Positions 1 through 8,629 of a DNA stretch of 64,000 bases are shown piece by piece. Position numbers and translations under genes: made by a program. The notes below the pieces were generated by a model that was given only the letters and a program-made list of their open reading frames with translations, was not told where the DNA came from and made no database searches. Source of the DNA: Ideonella sp. (GTDB taxonomy: Bacteria > Pseudomonadota > Gammaproteobacteria > Burkholderiales > Burkholderiaceae_C); NCBI GenBank assembly GCA_015075165.1, contig JABTUY010000003.1, positions 1 through 64,000 on the forward strand, in the 5' to 3' direction. The stretch's first letter is position 1. Every line of letters begins with the position of its first letter.

Positions 1-856
1 CAACCCGGCCGTGCATCCCAAGAAGTACAAGCTCGACTCGCTGCGCATCCTCGGCTCGGTGGGCGAGCCGATCAACCCGGCAGCGTGGGAGTGGTATTAC
101 GAGAATGTCGGCGGCGGCCGCTGCCCGGTGGTCGACACCTGGTGGCAGACCGAGACCGGTGGCCACATGATCACCCCGCTGCCCGGCGCAACGCCGCTGG
201 TGCCGGGCTCGTGCACGTTGCCATTGCCGGGCATCGCCGCAGCGATCGTCGACGAGGCGGGCGGCGACGTGCCCAACGGGCAGGGCGGCCTGCTGGTCGT
301 CAAGAAGCCGTGGCCCGGCATGATCCGCACCATCTGGGGCGACCCCGAGCGCTACAAGAAGAGCTACTACCCGCCGGAGCTCAAGGGCTACTACCTCGCC
401 GGCGACGGTGCCAGCCGCGACGCCGAGCGCGGCTACTTCACGATCACCGGCCGCGTCGACGACGTGCTCAACGTCTCGGGCCACCGCCTGGGCACGATGG
501 AGGTCGAGTCGGCGCTGGTGGCGCACACGCAGCTGGTGGCCGAAGCCGCGGTGGTCGGCCGCCCCGACGACCTCACCGGCGAGGCGGTGTGTGCGTTCGT
601 CGTGCTCAAGCGCGCAAGGCCCACCGGCGAAGAGGCGAAGAAGATCGCCAACGAGCTGCGCAACTGGGTGGCCAAGGAGATCGGTCCGATCGCCAAGCCG
701 AAGGACATCCGCTTCGGCGACAACCTGCCCAAGACCCGCTCGGGGAAGATCATGCGCCGCCTGCTGCGCTCGATCGCCAAGGGCGAGGCCATCACCCAGG
801 ACACCAGCACACTGGAAAATCCAGCGATCCTCGATCAGTTGGCGCAGTCCAACTGA
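1..856 (+). CDS. acs: Acetyl-CoA synthetase, C-terminal part (5' end outside window)
   Basis: This is the last ~284 residues of AMP-forming acetate-CoA ligase, which activates acetate to acetyl-CoA through acetyl-AMP. Visible family motifs are [15 protein letters not shown] near the left edge, the adenylate-binding TWWQTETGG, the hinge region [16 protein letters not shown], and [11 protein letters not shown] near the end. The lysine in the last motif is the conserved catalytic and acetylatable lysine. The reading frame is open from the first complete codon at base 2, so the gene starts upstream of the window. The last ten codons lie inside a 43-bp sequence that is repeated downstream, and the stop codon falls within a perfect hairpin. 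Assignment is very secure. Acs is distinguished from propionyl-CoA synthetase only by overall resemblance. Confidence 0.95.
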   Translation, partial: NPAVHPKKYKLDSLRILGSVGEPINPAAWEWYYENVGGGRCPVVDTWWQTETGGHMITPLPGATPLVPGSCTLPLPGIAAAIVDEAGGDVPNGQGGLLVVKKPWPGMIRTIWGDPERYKKSYYPPELKGYYLAGDGASRDAERGYFTITGRVDDVLNVSGHRLGTMEVESALVAHTQLVAEAAVVGRPDDLTGEAVCAFVVLKRARPTGEEAKKIANELRNWVAKEIGPIAKPKDIRFGDNLPKTRSGKIMRRLLRSIAKGEAITQDTSTLENPAILDQLAQSN

Positions 857-1011
857 TCGAGCGCCGAAGGCGGCGGCGCGCAGCGCCGAGAGCGCTGGAT
901 TTCGGCGCAGGCCAACTTGCGCGAAAGCGCAAGTTGAGGCGCGCAGCGCCGGCCGAAGCCAAAACTCGGCGATCCTCGATCAGTTGGCGCAGTCCAACTG
1001 ATCGAGCGCCG
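824..1011. repeat. 43-bp direct repeat carrying the acs 3' end, with hairpins
   Basis: A 43-bp sequence at 824-866, containing the last acs codons and stop, recurs exactly at 969-1011. Each copy contains a perfect inverted repeat with 13-bp arms and a 6-base loop (830-842/849-861 and 975-987/994-1006). Between the copies a third hairpin has perfect 10-bp arms (913-922/927-936) around a GAAA tetraloop. The second copy lies outside the gene. The three hairpins followed by the terminator would give the acs mRNA a strongly folded 3' end. Confidence 0.85.
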
Positions 1012-1018
1012 CCAAAGC

Positions 1019-1046
1019 AAAGGCCCCGCATTGCGGGGCCTTTTTA
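1019..1046. terminator. Rho-independent terminator between acs and the cytochrome gene
   Basis: Perfect 11-bp arms (1019-1029 and 1033-1043) rich in G and C, a 3-base loop, and a run of T from 1041. It lies between two convergent genes. The T tract favours the + strand, ending acs. The opposite side is A-rich enough that it may also serve the - strand gene. Confidence 0.85.
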
Positions 1047-1065
1047 TCTCGAGCGCGCGAGCGGG

Positions 1066-1368
1066 CTACTTCAGCGACAGGATCCAGGTTGCCAGTTGCT
1101 TGGCCTCCTCGGCATTGACCTGCGGGTTGGCCGGCATCGGAATCTGACCCCAGACGCCGCTGCCACCCTTCTGGATCTTCTCGGCGAGCTTGGCCACGGC
1201 GTCTTTCTGGCCGGCATACTTCTTGGCCACTTCCTTGTAGGCGGGCCCGACCAGCTTCTTGTTCTCCTGGTGGCAGGCCAGGCAGTTCTTCTTCTCGGCC
1301 AGAGCATGCTGGGCAAACGCGGCCGGCGCCATAACGGCAACAATCGTCGCGAAGATGAGCTTTTTCAT
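1066..1368 (-). CDS. Class I cytochrome c, c551/c552 type
   Basis: A 100-residue periplasmic monoheme cytochrome and electron carrier. It has a cleavable signal peptide (MKKLIFATIVAVMAPAAFA), the heme attachment motif CLACH (Cys29, Cys32, His33) and a methionine in IPMPANP near residue 78 as the likely sixth heme ligand. Size and layout match the small cytochrome c551/c552 family that feeds terminal oxidases or nitrite reductases. It stands alone, convergent with acs and divergent from the next gene, so its redox partner cannot be read from context. Confidence 0.9.
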   Translation of the reverse strand: MKKLIFATIVAVMAPAAFAQHALAEKKNCLACHQENKKLVGPAYKEVAKKYAGQKDAVAKLAEKIQKGGSGVWGQIPMPANPQVNAEEAKQLATWILSLK

Positions 1369-1475
1369 GGTTTCCTTTCGGGCGTGTTCGAAGGCTCGGA
1401 TTACAGTGGTCTGTAACGGGATTCTAGGTCGTCCGGTTGACGCTCTCCGGATTGACCCCGCGGCTGGAGACGGGT

Positions 1476-1877
1476 ATGTGGTTCGTGGTGATCGGTTGTC
1501 TGCTGCTGACGATGAAGATGACCGAGTTTGGTTTCGCCGCCGACTGGTCGTGGGGCTGGATCCTGCTGCCGTTCGGGCTCGCGGTAGCGTGGTGGTCCTT
1601 CGCCGATCTGAGCGGTCTGACGAAGCAGCGCGAAATGGACAAGCTCGACGAGCGCAAGCAGGAGCGGCGCCGCCGCCAGATGGATGCGTTAGGCCTGAAC
1701 TGGAAGCGCGCGCGCCGCGTCACGGTGATCAAGGAGAACCGCAAGGTGGAGCCGCCGCCGATGGCACCGGTGAAGAAGTCCGAGGAAGAGCGCCACAACC
1801 GCGACGTGATCACCGCATTCCTGCCCAGCCGCCAGGAACTGCCCCCGACCCGGCCGGCCGACGACCAGCCGGCCTGA
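1476..1877 (+). CDS. Small Trp-rich membrane protein (TIGR04438-like)
   Basis: A 133-residue protein starting MWFVVIGCLLLTMKM. It has two hydrophobic segments in the first ~45 residues (about 1-15 and 28-45) carrying several tryptophans, followed by a highly charged Lys/Arg/Glu-rich tail that contains NWKRARRVTVIKENRKVE. This is the pattern of the Burkholderiales 'small Trp-rich protein' family, of unknown function. An upstream in-frame start exists at 1437, but the ATG at 1476 has a GGAGA at 1466-1470 with good spacing and begins right at the membrane segment, so I chose it. It is convergent with ilvD, with a 3-bp gap. Confidence 0.75.
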   Translation: MWFVVIGCLLLTMKMTEFGFAADWSWGWILLPFGLAVAWWSFADLSGLTKQREMDKLDERKQERRRRQMDALGLNWKRARRVTVIKENRKVEPPPMAPVKKSEEERHNRDVITAFLPSRQELPPTRPADDQPA

Positions 1878-1880
1878 CGC

Positions 1881-3572
1881 TCAACGCTCGTCGTAGAGGT
1901 CGAGCACCGCCCCGGCGCTCGCGCTCGACGCGTTCTTCCAGAACTTGCCCAGCACGCCGCGCGTGTAGCGTGGCGCCGGCGTCCGCCAGGCAGCGCGGCG
2001 CTTGGCGATCTCCGCATCGGCGACATTGAGCTGCAGCAGCAGACGGTGCGCATCGATGGTGATCGAGTCGCCTTCGTGCACCAATGCGATCAGGCCGCCT
2101 GCATAGGCCTCGGGGGCGACGTGGCCGACCACCATGCCCCAGGTGCCACCCGAGAAGCGCCCGTCGGTGATCAGCCCCACCGTTTCGCCGAGGCCCTGAC
2201 CGATCAGCGCGCTGGTCGGCGCCAGCATCTCCGGCATGCCTGGGCCGCCACGCGGCCCCAGGTAGCGCAGCACCATCACGTCGCCCGGCTCGATCTTGCC
2301 GGCCATGATCGCCGCCAGGGCCGACTGCTCGTCGTCGAACACGCGCGCGGGGCCGGTGATCACCGGATTCTTCAGCCCGGTGATCTTGGCCACGCTGCCT
2401 TCGGGCGACAGGTTGCCTTTGAGGATCGCCAGGTGACCCTGCGCGTACATCGGCTCGCCGATCGCGCGAATCACCTCCTGATCCTTGCGCGGCACGTCGG
2501 GCACTTCGGCGAGCACCTGCTCGAGGGTCTGGCCGGTGATCGTCATGCACTGGCCGTGCAGCAGACCGGCCTTCAGCAGCACCTTCATCACCTGCGGGAT
2601 GCCGCCGGCGCGATGCAGGTCAATCGCCATGAAGCGGCCGCTGGGCTTGAGGTCGCACAGCACGGGCACCTTCTTGCGCATGCGCTCGAAGTCGTCGATC
2701 GTCCACGACACGCCGGCTGCATGCGCGATGGCCAGGAAGTGCAGCACCGCGTTGGTCGAGCCGCCGATGGCCATGATCACCGCCACCGCGTTCTCGATCG
2801 CCTGCTTGGTGACGATGTCGCGCGGCTTGAGATCCTTGCGCACTGCCTCAATCAGCACCGCGGCGGCGCGCCGCACGTTGCCGACGATCTCGTCCTCGAC
2901 GTTGGCCATCGTCGACGAGTACGGCAGGCTCATGCCCAGCGCCTCGAAGGCCGAGCTCATCGTGTTGGCGGTGTACATGCCGCCGCAAGAGCCGTTGCCT
3001 GGAATCGCGCAGCGCTCGATCTGGCAGAAATCCTCCTCGCTCATGCGGCCGGCAGAGAACTGCCCGACCGCCTCGAACACGCTGACGATGTTGAGATCCT
3101 GCCCCTTGTACCTGCCCGGCAGGATGGTGCCGCCGTACACGTACAGCGCCGGCACGTTGGCGCGCAGCATGCCCATCATGCCGCCGGGCATGTTCTTGTC
3201 GCAGCCGCCGATCACCAGCACGCCGTCCATCCACTGGCCGCCGACGCAGGTCTCGACGCAATCGGCGATCACCTCGCGCGACACCAGCGAATACTTCATG
3301 CCCTCGGTGCCCATCGCCATGCCGTCGCTGATGGTCGGCGTGCCGAACACCTGCGCGTTGGCGCCGGCCTGTTCGAGCGCATCGATGGCCGCGTCGGCGA
3401 GTCGCTGCAGCCCCGAGTTGCACGGCGTGATCGTCGAATGTCCGTTGGCCACGCCGATCATCGGCTTGGCGAAGTCGCCAGGCTCGTAACCCATCGCGTA
3501 GTACATCGAGCGGTTGGGCGCGCGCGCCACGCCCTCGGTGATGTTCTTGGAGCGTCGATTCATGCTGCTCAT
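1881..3572 (-). CDS. ilvD: Dihydroxy-acid dehydratase
   Basis: A 563-residue Fe-S enzyme of the IlvD/Edd family. It converts 2,3-dihydroxyisovalerate and 2,3-dihydroxy-3-methylvalerate to the 2-oxo acids of valine/leucine and isoleucine synthesis, in the cytoplasm. Visible motifs are [40 protein letters not shown] and GRFSGGTWG. The cluster cysteines are in the first three. Length is normal for the family. The ATG at 3572 gives [14 protein letters not shown], and the second methionine is an alternative start. It is divergent from lgt across a 145-bp gap. Confidence 0.95.
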   Translation of the reverse strand: MSSMNRRSKNITEGVARAPNRSMYYAMGYEPGDFAKPMIGVANGHSTITPCNSGLQRLADAAIDALEQAGANAQVFGTPTISDGMAMGTEGMKYSLVSREVIADCVETCVGGQWMDGVLVIGGCDKNMPGGMMGMLRANVPALYVYGGTILPGRYKGQDLNIVSVFEAVGQFSAGRMSEEDFCQIERCAIPGNGSCGGMYTANTMSSAFEALGMSLPYSSTMANVEDEIVGNVRRAAAVLIEAVRKDLKPRDIVTKQAIENAVAVIMAIGGSTNAVLHFLAIAHAAGVSWTIDDFERMRKKVPVLCDLKPSGRFMAIDLHRAGGIPQVMKVLLKAGLLHGQCMTITGQTLEQVLAEVPDVPRKDQEVIRAIGEPMYAQGHLAILKGNLSPEGSVAKITGLKNPVITGPARVFDDEQSALAAIMAGKIEPGDVMVLRYLGPRGGPGMPEMLAPTSALIGQGLGETVGLITDGRFSGGTWGMVVGHVAPEAYAGGLIALVHEGDSITIDAHRLLLQLNVADAEIAKRRAAWRTPAPRYTRGVLGKFWKNASSASAGAVLDLYDER

Positions 3573-3609
3573 GGCGAATTTCCGTTGCGTTGACTGATTT
3601 CGGATTGGG

Positions 3610-3627
3610 TTGGCGCACCTGTGCCAA
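3610..3627. promoter_or_regulatory. Imperfect inverted repeat in the ilvD/lgt divergent gap
   Basis: TTGGCGCA and TGTGCCAA face each other around a 2-base centre, with one mismatch per half. The site lies 38 bp upstream of the ilvD start and 91 bp upstream of lgt. Position and symmetry fit a protein-binding operator, but no regulator is identified, so this is tentative. Confidence 0.35.
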
Positions 3628-3717
3628 CTCGTATCGTAGCGTCGGCCCCGTCCCCAGGACGCAGCATGGATTGCGGCGACAATCGCGGGGCCTCATCCCG
3701 CAGGAATCACACCCCCG

Positions 3718-4536
3718 ATGCTCGTGCATCCGCAGTTCGACCCGGTGGCGATCGACTTGTCGCGCTTCGGCATTCCGATCGCCATCCACTGGTACGGCAT
3801 CACCTACCTCGTCGCCTTCGCGCTGTTCCTCTGGCTGGCTCGGGTGCGCGCGGCGCGAGCGCCGTTTCGCGACCACGGCTGGAACAAGCGCGACATCGAA
3901 GACCTGCTGTTCTACGGCGTGCTCGGCGTCGTGATCGGCGGCCGGCTCGGCTACGTGCTGTTCTACAAGCCCGGCTACTACGCCGTGCATCCGCTCGAGG
4001 TGTTCGCGGTCTGGAAAGGCGGCATGTCGTTTCACGGCGGTCTGCTCGGCGTGATCGGCGCGATGTGGCTGTTCGGACGGCTGCACCGCCGTCCGTTCCT
4101 CGAAGTGGCCGACCTCGTGGCCCCGTGCGTACCCACGGGCCTGGCGGCCGGGCGCATCGGCAATTTCATCAACGGCGAGTTGTGGGGCCGCCCGGCCGAC
4201 CCCTCGCTGCCGTGGGCGATGGTGTTCCCGCAGTCGGGCACGACGGTGCCACGGCATCCGTCGCAGTTGTACGAGTTCGGTCTCGAGGGGCTGCTGCTGT
4301 TCGCGCTGCTGTGGTGGTTCGCGTGGCGGCCGCGGCCGATGGGCCAGGTGTCGGGCGCTTTCCTGTTCGGCTACGGCGTGCTGCGCTTCATCGCCGAGTA
4401 CTTCCGCGAACCCGACTCGTTTCTCGGCCTGCAGGCGCTCGGGTTGTCGCGCGGGCAGTGGTTGTGCGTGCCGATGGTGCTGGCAGGCATCGCGTTGATG
4501 GCATGGGCCGCACGCCACGGGCGGACGACACGATGA
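3718..4536 (+). CDS. lgt: Prolipoprotein diacylglyceryl transferase
   Basis: A 272-residue inner-membrane enzyme that transfers diacylglycerol from phosphatidylglycerol to the lipobox cysteine of prelipoproteins, the first step of lipoprotein maturation. It has about seven hydrophobic segments and the Lgt motifs [33 protein letters not shown], the signature [16 protein letters not shown] around residue 145, and RHPSQLYE. The arginine and asparagine of the signature are the known functional residues. The stop codon overlaps the start of dnaQ as ATGA, so the two genes are probably co-transcribed and translationally coupled. Confidence 0.96.
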   Translation: MLVHPQFDPVAIDLSRFGIPIAIHWYGITYLVAFALFLWLARVRAARAPFRDHGWNKRDIEDLLFYGVLGVVIGGRLGYVLFYKPGYYAVHPLEVFAVWKGGMSFHGGLLGVIGAMWLFGRLHRRPFLEVADLVAPCVPTGLAAGRIGNFINGELWGRPADPSLPWAMVFPQSGTTVPRHPSQLYEFGLEGLLLFALLWWFAWRPRPMGQVSGAFLFGYGVLRFIAEYFREPDSFLGLQALGLSRGQWLCVPMVLAGIALMAWAARHGRTTR

Positions 4537-5231
4537 GCCGGCTCGTCTTCGTCGACACCGAAACCACCGGTCTGTCGCACGACAACGGCGACCGAATCGT
4601 CGAGATCGGTTGCATCGAGATGGTCAACCGCAGACTCACCGGTCGCCACAAGCACTTCTACGTCAACCCTCAGCGCCCGAGCAGCGACGACGCGCTCAAG
4701 GTGCACGGCATCAGCGACGACTTCCTCGCCGACAAGCCGCTGTTCGCTGCGGTGGCCGATGAACTGCTCGCGTTCTTCGAAGGAGCCGAGGTGGTGGCGC
4801 ACAACGCACCGTTCGACGTCGGCTTCATCGACGCGGAGTTGCGGCGGCTCGGCCGGCCGTCGTTCCTTGCCTGCGTCGCCAAAGTGACCGATTCGCTGGC
4901 ACTGGCGCGCGAACTGTACCCCGGCAAGGCCAATTCGCTCGATGCACTGTGCCGTCGTCTCGAGGTCGACAACACGCATCGCACACTGCACGGCGCGTTG
5001 CTCGACGCCGGGCTCCTGGCCGAGGCTTATCTGCGCATGACGCGCGGCCAGGATTCGCTGGTGATCGACCTTGCCGAAGCCGCGGCGGGCGGTGCGCACT
5101 CGGGCGATGCGGTCGACCTGTCGAGCTTCGATCTGCCGCTGCTCGAACCCACTGCTGACGAGTTGCTGGCCCATGCGGCCGTGCTGGCCGATCTCGACAA
5201 AGCCAGTGGCGGCCGCACGGTGTGGCGCTGA
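4533..5231 (+). CDS. dnaQ: DNA polymerase III epsilon subunit, 3'-5' proofreading exonuclease
   Basis: A 232-residue DEDDh exonuclease that proofreads during replication as part of the Pol III core. Exo I is VDTETTGL at residues 6-13, Exo II is [10 protein letters not shown], and Exo III is [14 protein letters not shown], with the catalytic histidine and aspartate in place. The C-terminal ~50 residues ([13 protein letters not shown] region) would carry the alpha-subunit contact. The start ATG at 4533 overlaps the lgt stop. A longer upstream reading frame exists but is the lgt gene read in another frame. Confidence 0.94.
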   Translation: MSRLVFVDTETTGLSHDNGDRIVEIGCIEMVNRRLTGRHKHFYVNPQRPSSDDALKVHGISDDFLADKPLFAAVADELLAFFEGAEVVAHNAPFDVGFIDAELRRLGRPSFLACVAKVTDSLALARELYPGKANSLDALCRRLEVDNTHRTLHGALLDAGLLAEAYLRMTRGQDSLVIDLAEAAAGGAHSGDAVDLSSFDLPLLEPTADELLAHAAVLADLDKASGGRTVWR

Positions 5232-5259
5232 GCGCATGGCATAATTCGCGCCCCTTGCA

Positions 5260-5334
5260 GGGCGGTTAGCTCAGGGGTAGAGCGCGTCGTTCACACCGAC
5301 GAGGTCGCAGGTTCGAAACCTGCACCGCCCACCA
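5260..5334 (+). tRNA. tRNA-Val(CAC)
   Basis: A full cloverleaf can be drawn. The acceptor stem GGGCGGT/ACCGCCC is perfect, the D arm begins GCTC, the anticodon stem CGTCG/CGACG has loop TTCACAC giving anticodon CAC, and the T arm GCAGG-TTCGAAA-CCTGC is perfect. The discriminator A and CCA are encoded at 5331-5334. A CATAAT at 5240-5245 is a plausible -10 box. Confidence 0.95.
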
Positions 5335-5351
5335 GCAGCGCGCGGCGCGCC

Positions 5352-6371
5352 TCAGCCCTGCGCCGGCAGCGGTAGCGCCATCGGCTGCGCCGACCACGAT
5401 GCCTGCGGGTCGACCTTGTCGCGATCGAACCAGAACTCGTCGACCAGCGTGCGAATGCGATCGCCGAGCCGCGCATGCAGCTCGATCGCCCCGAGGTTCT
5501 CGTTCAGCTGATCGCGCGACGTGCAACCGAACAGCACATTGCCCAGCGACGGATGGCAAAGGCACAGCGCCACCGCGAGTTGCGCGGGCGTCGCGCCGAC
5601 ACCGGCCGCCACTTCGGTGAAACGAGTCGCGGCCGCTTCGATGAGCGGCCGGATCTCGCCGGGGTCGCGTGCGACCCCGCGCGTGAGCTTCGTGCGCCCG
5701 GCGAAATACCCGCTCTCGAAGATGTCGGAGGCCTGAAAGCGCACGCCGCTGCGCTGGAAGAAGTCGAGCCACACCGCGGATTCGGCCTTGGTGCGCCGCG
5801 CCGGGTTGTACTTGAGCTGCGCCAGCGCGGGCGGTGGCAGGCCGTGCGCGACCGCATGGTCGTTCGCGGTCGCCAGCTCGGCCACCGACCAGTTGTTGAC
5901 GCCCCACCAGCGCGCCTTGCCGACGCGGATGATGTGCGCCACCTCGTCGACGACCGCGCCGAGGTCGAACGCGTCTTCCATGTCGCCGAGCATCACGAAA
6001 TCGGTGTAGTCGGTACCGAGTCGCAGCAGCGCATGGTCGAGCTGCGCTTCGATCGACAGGCGCGGGTAGGCCCACATCCAGATCTTCTCGGCGGTCATGT
6101 ACGACGACCGCGCGATCCCGCTCACCTGCATTGCGTGGGCGAAGACGACGTCGGTCCAGGTGCGGCCATAGCGCGGGTTGGACAGCGGATGACGCTGCGG
6201 ATAGCGGCCATAGACCCCGACGTCGAACAGCGTGACGCCACGCTCGACCGCGAGTTGCAGCATGGCGACGACCTCGTCGAAGTCCATGCGGTCGTAGGTG
6301 TACCAGGAGCCGAGCGCCAGTAGCGGCAGCGTCGGTCCGGTAGGCGTGAATCGATGGGCAGGCACTTTCAA
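5352..6371 (-). CDS. Aldo/keto reductase family protein
   Basis: A 339-residue TIM-barrel NAD(P)H oxidoreductase of the aldo/keto reductase superfamily. Visible are LALGSWYTYDR near the N-terminus, TLFDVGVYG (active-site Asp/Tyr region), a lysine in TAEKIW, the substrate-side GVNNWSVAEL, and the C-terminal coenzyme region NVLFGCTSRDQLNENLGA. At the usual catalytic-histidine position (after DYTDFVML) a glycine/aspartate is seen, which is non-canonical. I chose the TTG at 6371 because AAGGAG lies 8 bases upstream; a GTG two codons later is possible. It follows the PotD-like gene on the same strand, so an operon is likely. Substrate unknown. A second member of the same subfamily is at 10256-11257. 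Confidence 0.8.
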   Translation of the reverse strand: MKVPAHRFTPTGPTLPLLALGSWYTYDRMDFDEVVAMLQLAVERGVTLFDVGVYGRYPQRHPLSNPRYGRTWTDVVFAHAMQVSGIARSSYMTAEKIWMWAYPRLSIEAQLDHALLRLGTDYTDFVMLGDMEDAFDLGAVVDEVAHIIRVGKARWWGVNNWSVAELATANDHAVAHGLPPPALAQLKYNPARRTKAESAVWLDFFQRSGVRFQASDIFESGYFAGRTKLTRGVARDPGEIRPLIEAAATRFTEVAAGVGATPAQLAVALCLCHPSLGNVLFGCTSRDQLNENLGAIELHARLGDRIRTLVDEFWFDRDKVDPQASWSAQPMALPLPAQG

Positions 6372-6415
6372 GCCAGGGACTCCTTCGGCGCCAGGGGAGA
6401 ACGATGCCCCGGGCC

Positions 6416-7492
6416 TCAGCCGAGGATCCACTTGCTCCAGCGCTCGCCCACCTTCTGCCGGTTGTCGGCCCACCAGCGTGCGTCTTTCATCACCCCCTGC
6501 GACACCGTCCACGGCTTGCCGGTCTGGGGGTCGACCAGATCCCTGGGCATCGTCTTGTAGGTCTTGCGGTTGATCGTGAATTCGTTGTTGGCCGACAGCC
6601 AGCGCTCCTGCACCGCCGGGCTGAGCGTGTAGTCGACGAACATGCGCGCCGCGTCGAGGTTGCGCGCGCTCTTCGTGATCGAGGTGGAGGTGAGGTTCAC
6701 GAGGTTCTGGTTCCACTGGATCGCCACCGGTGCGCCCTTGTCGCGCGCCGCCTGCGCGCGGCTGCTCCAGATCGAGCTGAGCACGGTCTCCTTGTCGGCG
6801 AGCAGTTGCACCGACAGCGCGCCGGAATCCCAGAACTTCACCACCGACGGCCGGATTCGCGACAGCGACTTGAATGCGCGCTCGATGTCGATCGGGTAGA
6901 TCTTGTCGGGCGCCACGCCGTCGGCGAGCAGCGCGAACTCGAGGTTGGGCACGCCGCTTTGCATGTCGGCCAGGCCGCGCGCGCCGGGAAAGGCCTTGGC
7001 GTTCCAGAACTCGGCCCACGACTTGGGCACCGTCTGCGCGTTGTACGCCTGCGTGTTGTAGCCGAGCACGTCGCTGTACGTCGACATGCCGACGTGATAC
7101 TCGGTCTTGGCGCTCGGCTCGATGTCGGCCGGGTCGGTGAACTTGAAATCCTTGTAGGGGATCGGCACCAGCGCGCCCGCGTCCTGCAGCAGCCAGAGGA
7201 TGTCGGGGCCGGTCTCGATGATGTCGAGGTCGGGCCGGCCCGCCTTGAACATCGCCACCAGCTTGCCGGCGCTGCTGGCCACCGGCACCACCTCGATGCC
7301 GGTCTCCTTCTGGAACGGCTCGTACACCGTCTTCTGGCGCTTCTCGTCGTAGCTGCCGCCTGGCGTACGCACCATCAACCGCTCGGCGGCCGCCGCGCGA
7401 CCGACCCACAGTTGCGGCAGCGCGAGCGCCGCAGCGCCGCCGGCGAGCACAGCGCGACGCCTGCGAACCGAGAGAGCCTTGCGTTGGGACAT
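6416..7492 (-). CDS. PotD-like periplasmic substrate-binding protein (orphan)
   Basis: A 358-residue extracellular solute-binding protein of the spermidine/putrescine type (PotD/PotF class). A twin-arginine-like N-terminus (VRRRRAVLAGG) precedes a hydrophobic signal ending near AAAAE. The mature protein shows TPGGSYDEKRQKTVYEPF, FKFTDPADI, SVQLLADKE and a C-terminal WWADNRQKVGERW motif. It closely resembles the binding protein at 23599-24672, which shares FKFTDPAD and the C-terminal motif. No permease or ATPase genes adjoin, so it may share the other transporter or act as a sensor. Divergent from a LysR gene, which probably regulates it. Confidence 0.85.
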   Translation of the reverse strand: MSQRKALSVRRRRAVLAGGAAALALPQLWVGRAAAAERLMVRTPGGSYDEKRQKTVYEPFQKETGIEVVPVASSAGKLVAMFKAGRPDLDIIETGPDILWLLQDAGALVPIPYKDFKFTDPADIEPSAKTEYHVGMSTYSDVLGYNTQAYNAQTVPKSWAEFWNAKAFPGARGLADMQSGVPNLEFALLADGVAPDKIYPIDIERAFKSLSRIRPSVVKFWDSGALSVQLLADKETVLSSIWSSRAQAARDKGAPVAIQWNQNLVNLTSTSITKSARNLDAARMFVDYTLSPAVQERWLSANNEFTINRKTYKTMPRDLVDPQTGKPWTVSQGVMKDARWWADNRQKVGERWSKWILG

Positions 7493-7594
7493 GGTGGCCT
7501 CCTTGTCGAGGCGCCGAGCCTAGGGCCGGAGATGATCGAAGGAAAGCGCAAAATACTGGTCACCAACATCGAACCGATTGATGGAGATCGGGAA

Positions 7595-8626
7595 ATGATC
7601 GTCGACCTGGGTGCCCTGAGAATCCTCGAGGCGATCCTCGCGCAGGGCAGCTTCGCCAAGGCTGCGCTGAGCCTGAACAGGACCCAGGCTGCCATCAGCT
7701 ACCAGGTGCGCAAGCTCGAGGAGCAGCTCGGGGTGGTGATCTTCGACCGCAACAGCTATCGCGCGCAGCTCACCCCGGCCGGCTTGCTGATCCTGCAGGA
7801 AGGGCGGCAGCTCCTGCATCACTCGGAGCGCATCCACTCGATCGCACACAAGCTCAAGCAGGGCTGGGAGCCCTACCTGCAGATCGTCGTCGACGGCGCG
7901 ATTCCGATGGAGCCCGTGATGCGTGCACTCAAGGCCATGGTCGAGCGCGACGCACCGACCCGCGTGCAGCTCAAGATCGAGTTCCTGCACGGGGTGCAGG
8001 CGTGCTTCGAGAGCGACGGCGCCGCGATGATGATCGCGCGCGACATCGAAGACGACCCGTTCTACCGCGTGACGCTGCTGCCCGAGCTGGCGTTCCTGCT
8101 GTGCGTCAGCAGCGACCATCCGCTGGCCGCCCGCTGCGCGGTGTCGAGCACCGAGTTGCGCGAGCACGTCAAGATCACGATCAAGGGCAGCCACATCCGC
8201 ATCGACAACTCCGAGCGGCTCGCGGCCACCGACGGCGTGCGCGCGCTGTACCTGAGCGACTTCGAGACCAAGAAGCGTGCGATCCTGCGCGGCATCGGTT
8301 ACGGCTGGCTGCCCATCTACCTGATCGCCGACGAGCTGCGTGACGGCCGTCTGCGGCCCGTGGACTGCGTCAACGGCAACCGCGACGGCTACCGGCCGAA
8401 GTTCGTCACGCGGCTGAACCGCGAACCCGGCCAGGCCGAGCAACTGCTCGAGCGCGAGATGCTCGCCAACTTCGCGGCGTTTCTGGGCGACGACGTGGCC
8501 CCGAGGCGCGGCGCGGCCTCGGTCGGCGCGGCAAGCCTGGCGAGCGAGCCGCCCGCGCGTCGTCGCGACGGCTCATCACCGGCTCGCGCAGCACAGCGAC
8601 AAGGCTCGACCGCGCCCCAGGTGTGA
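7595..8626 (+). CDS. LysR-family transcriptional regulator
   Basis: A 343-residue LTTR. The N-terminal winged helix-turn-helix (residues ~3-62) shows LGALRILEAILAQGSF, AALSLNRTQAAISYQVRKLE and GVVIFDRN, and a periplasmic-binding-like effector domain fills the rest. The C-terminal ~35 residues are low-complexity and Arg/Ala-rich. The ATG at 7595 has GGAG 8 bases upstream; the ATG at 7532 would add a poorly conserved extension. It is divergent from the PotD-like/aldo-keto reductase pair, the classic LTTR arrangement, so it probably controls that pair. The inducer is unknown. Confidence 0.88.
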   Translation: MIVDLGALRILEAILAQGSFAKAALSLNRTQAAISYQVRKLEEQLGVVIFDRNSYRAQLTPAGLLILQEGRQLLHHSERIHSIAHKLKQGWEPYLQIVVDGAIPMEPVMRALKAMVERDAPTRVQLKIEFLHGVQACFESDGAAMMIARDIEDDPFYRVTLLPELAFLLCVSSDHPLAARCAVSSTELREHVKITIKGSHIRIDNSERLAATDGVRALYLSDFETKKRAILRGIGYGWLPIYLIADELRDGRLRPVDCVNGNRDGYRPKFVTRLNREPGQAEQLLEREMLANFAAFLGDDVAPRRGAASVGAASLASEPPARRRDGSSPARAAQRQGSTAPQV

Positions 8627-8629
8627 GCG

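Noticed and set aside
2046-3593. Long open frame on the + strand across ilvD
   Set aside because: It is antisense to a fully conserved ilvD and has His/Arg/Ala-rich composition typical of shadow frames in high-GC DNA.
6404-7594. Extending the LysR gene upstream to 6404
   Set aside because: This would run antisense through the PotD-like gene and place the helix-turn-helix far from the N-terminus.
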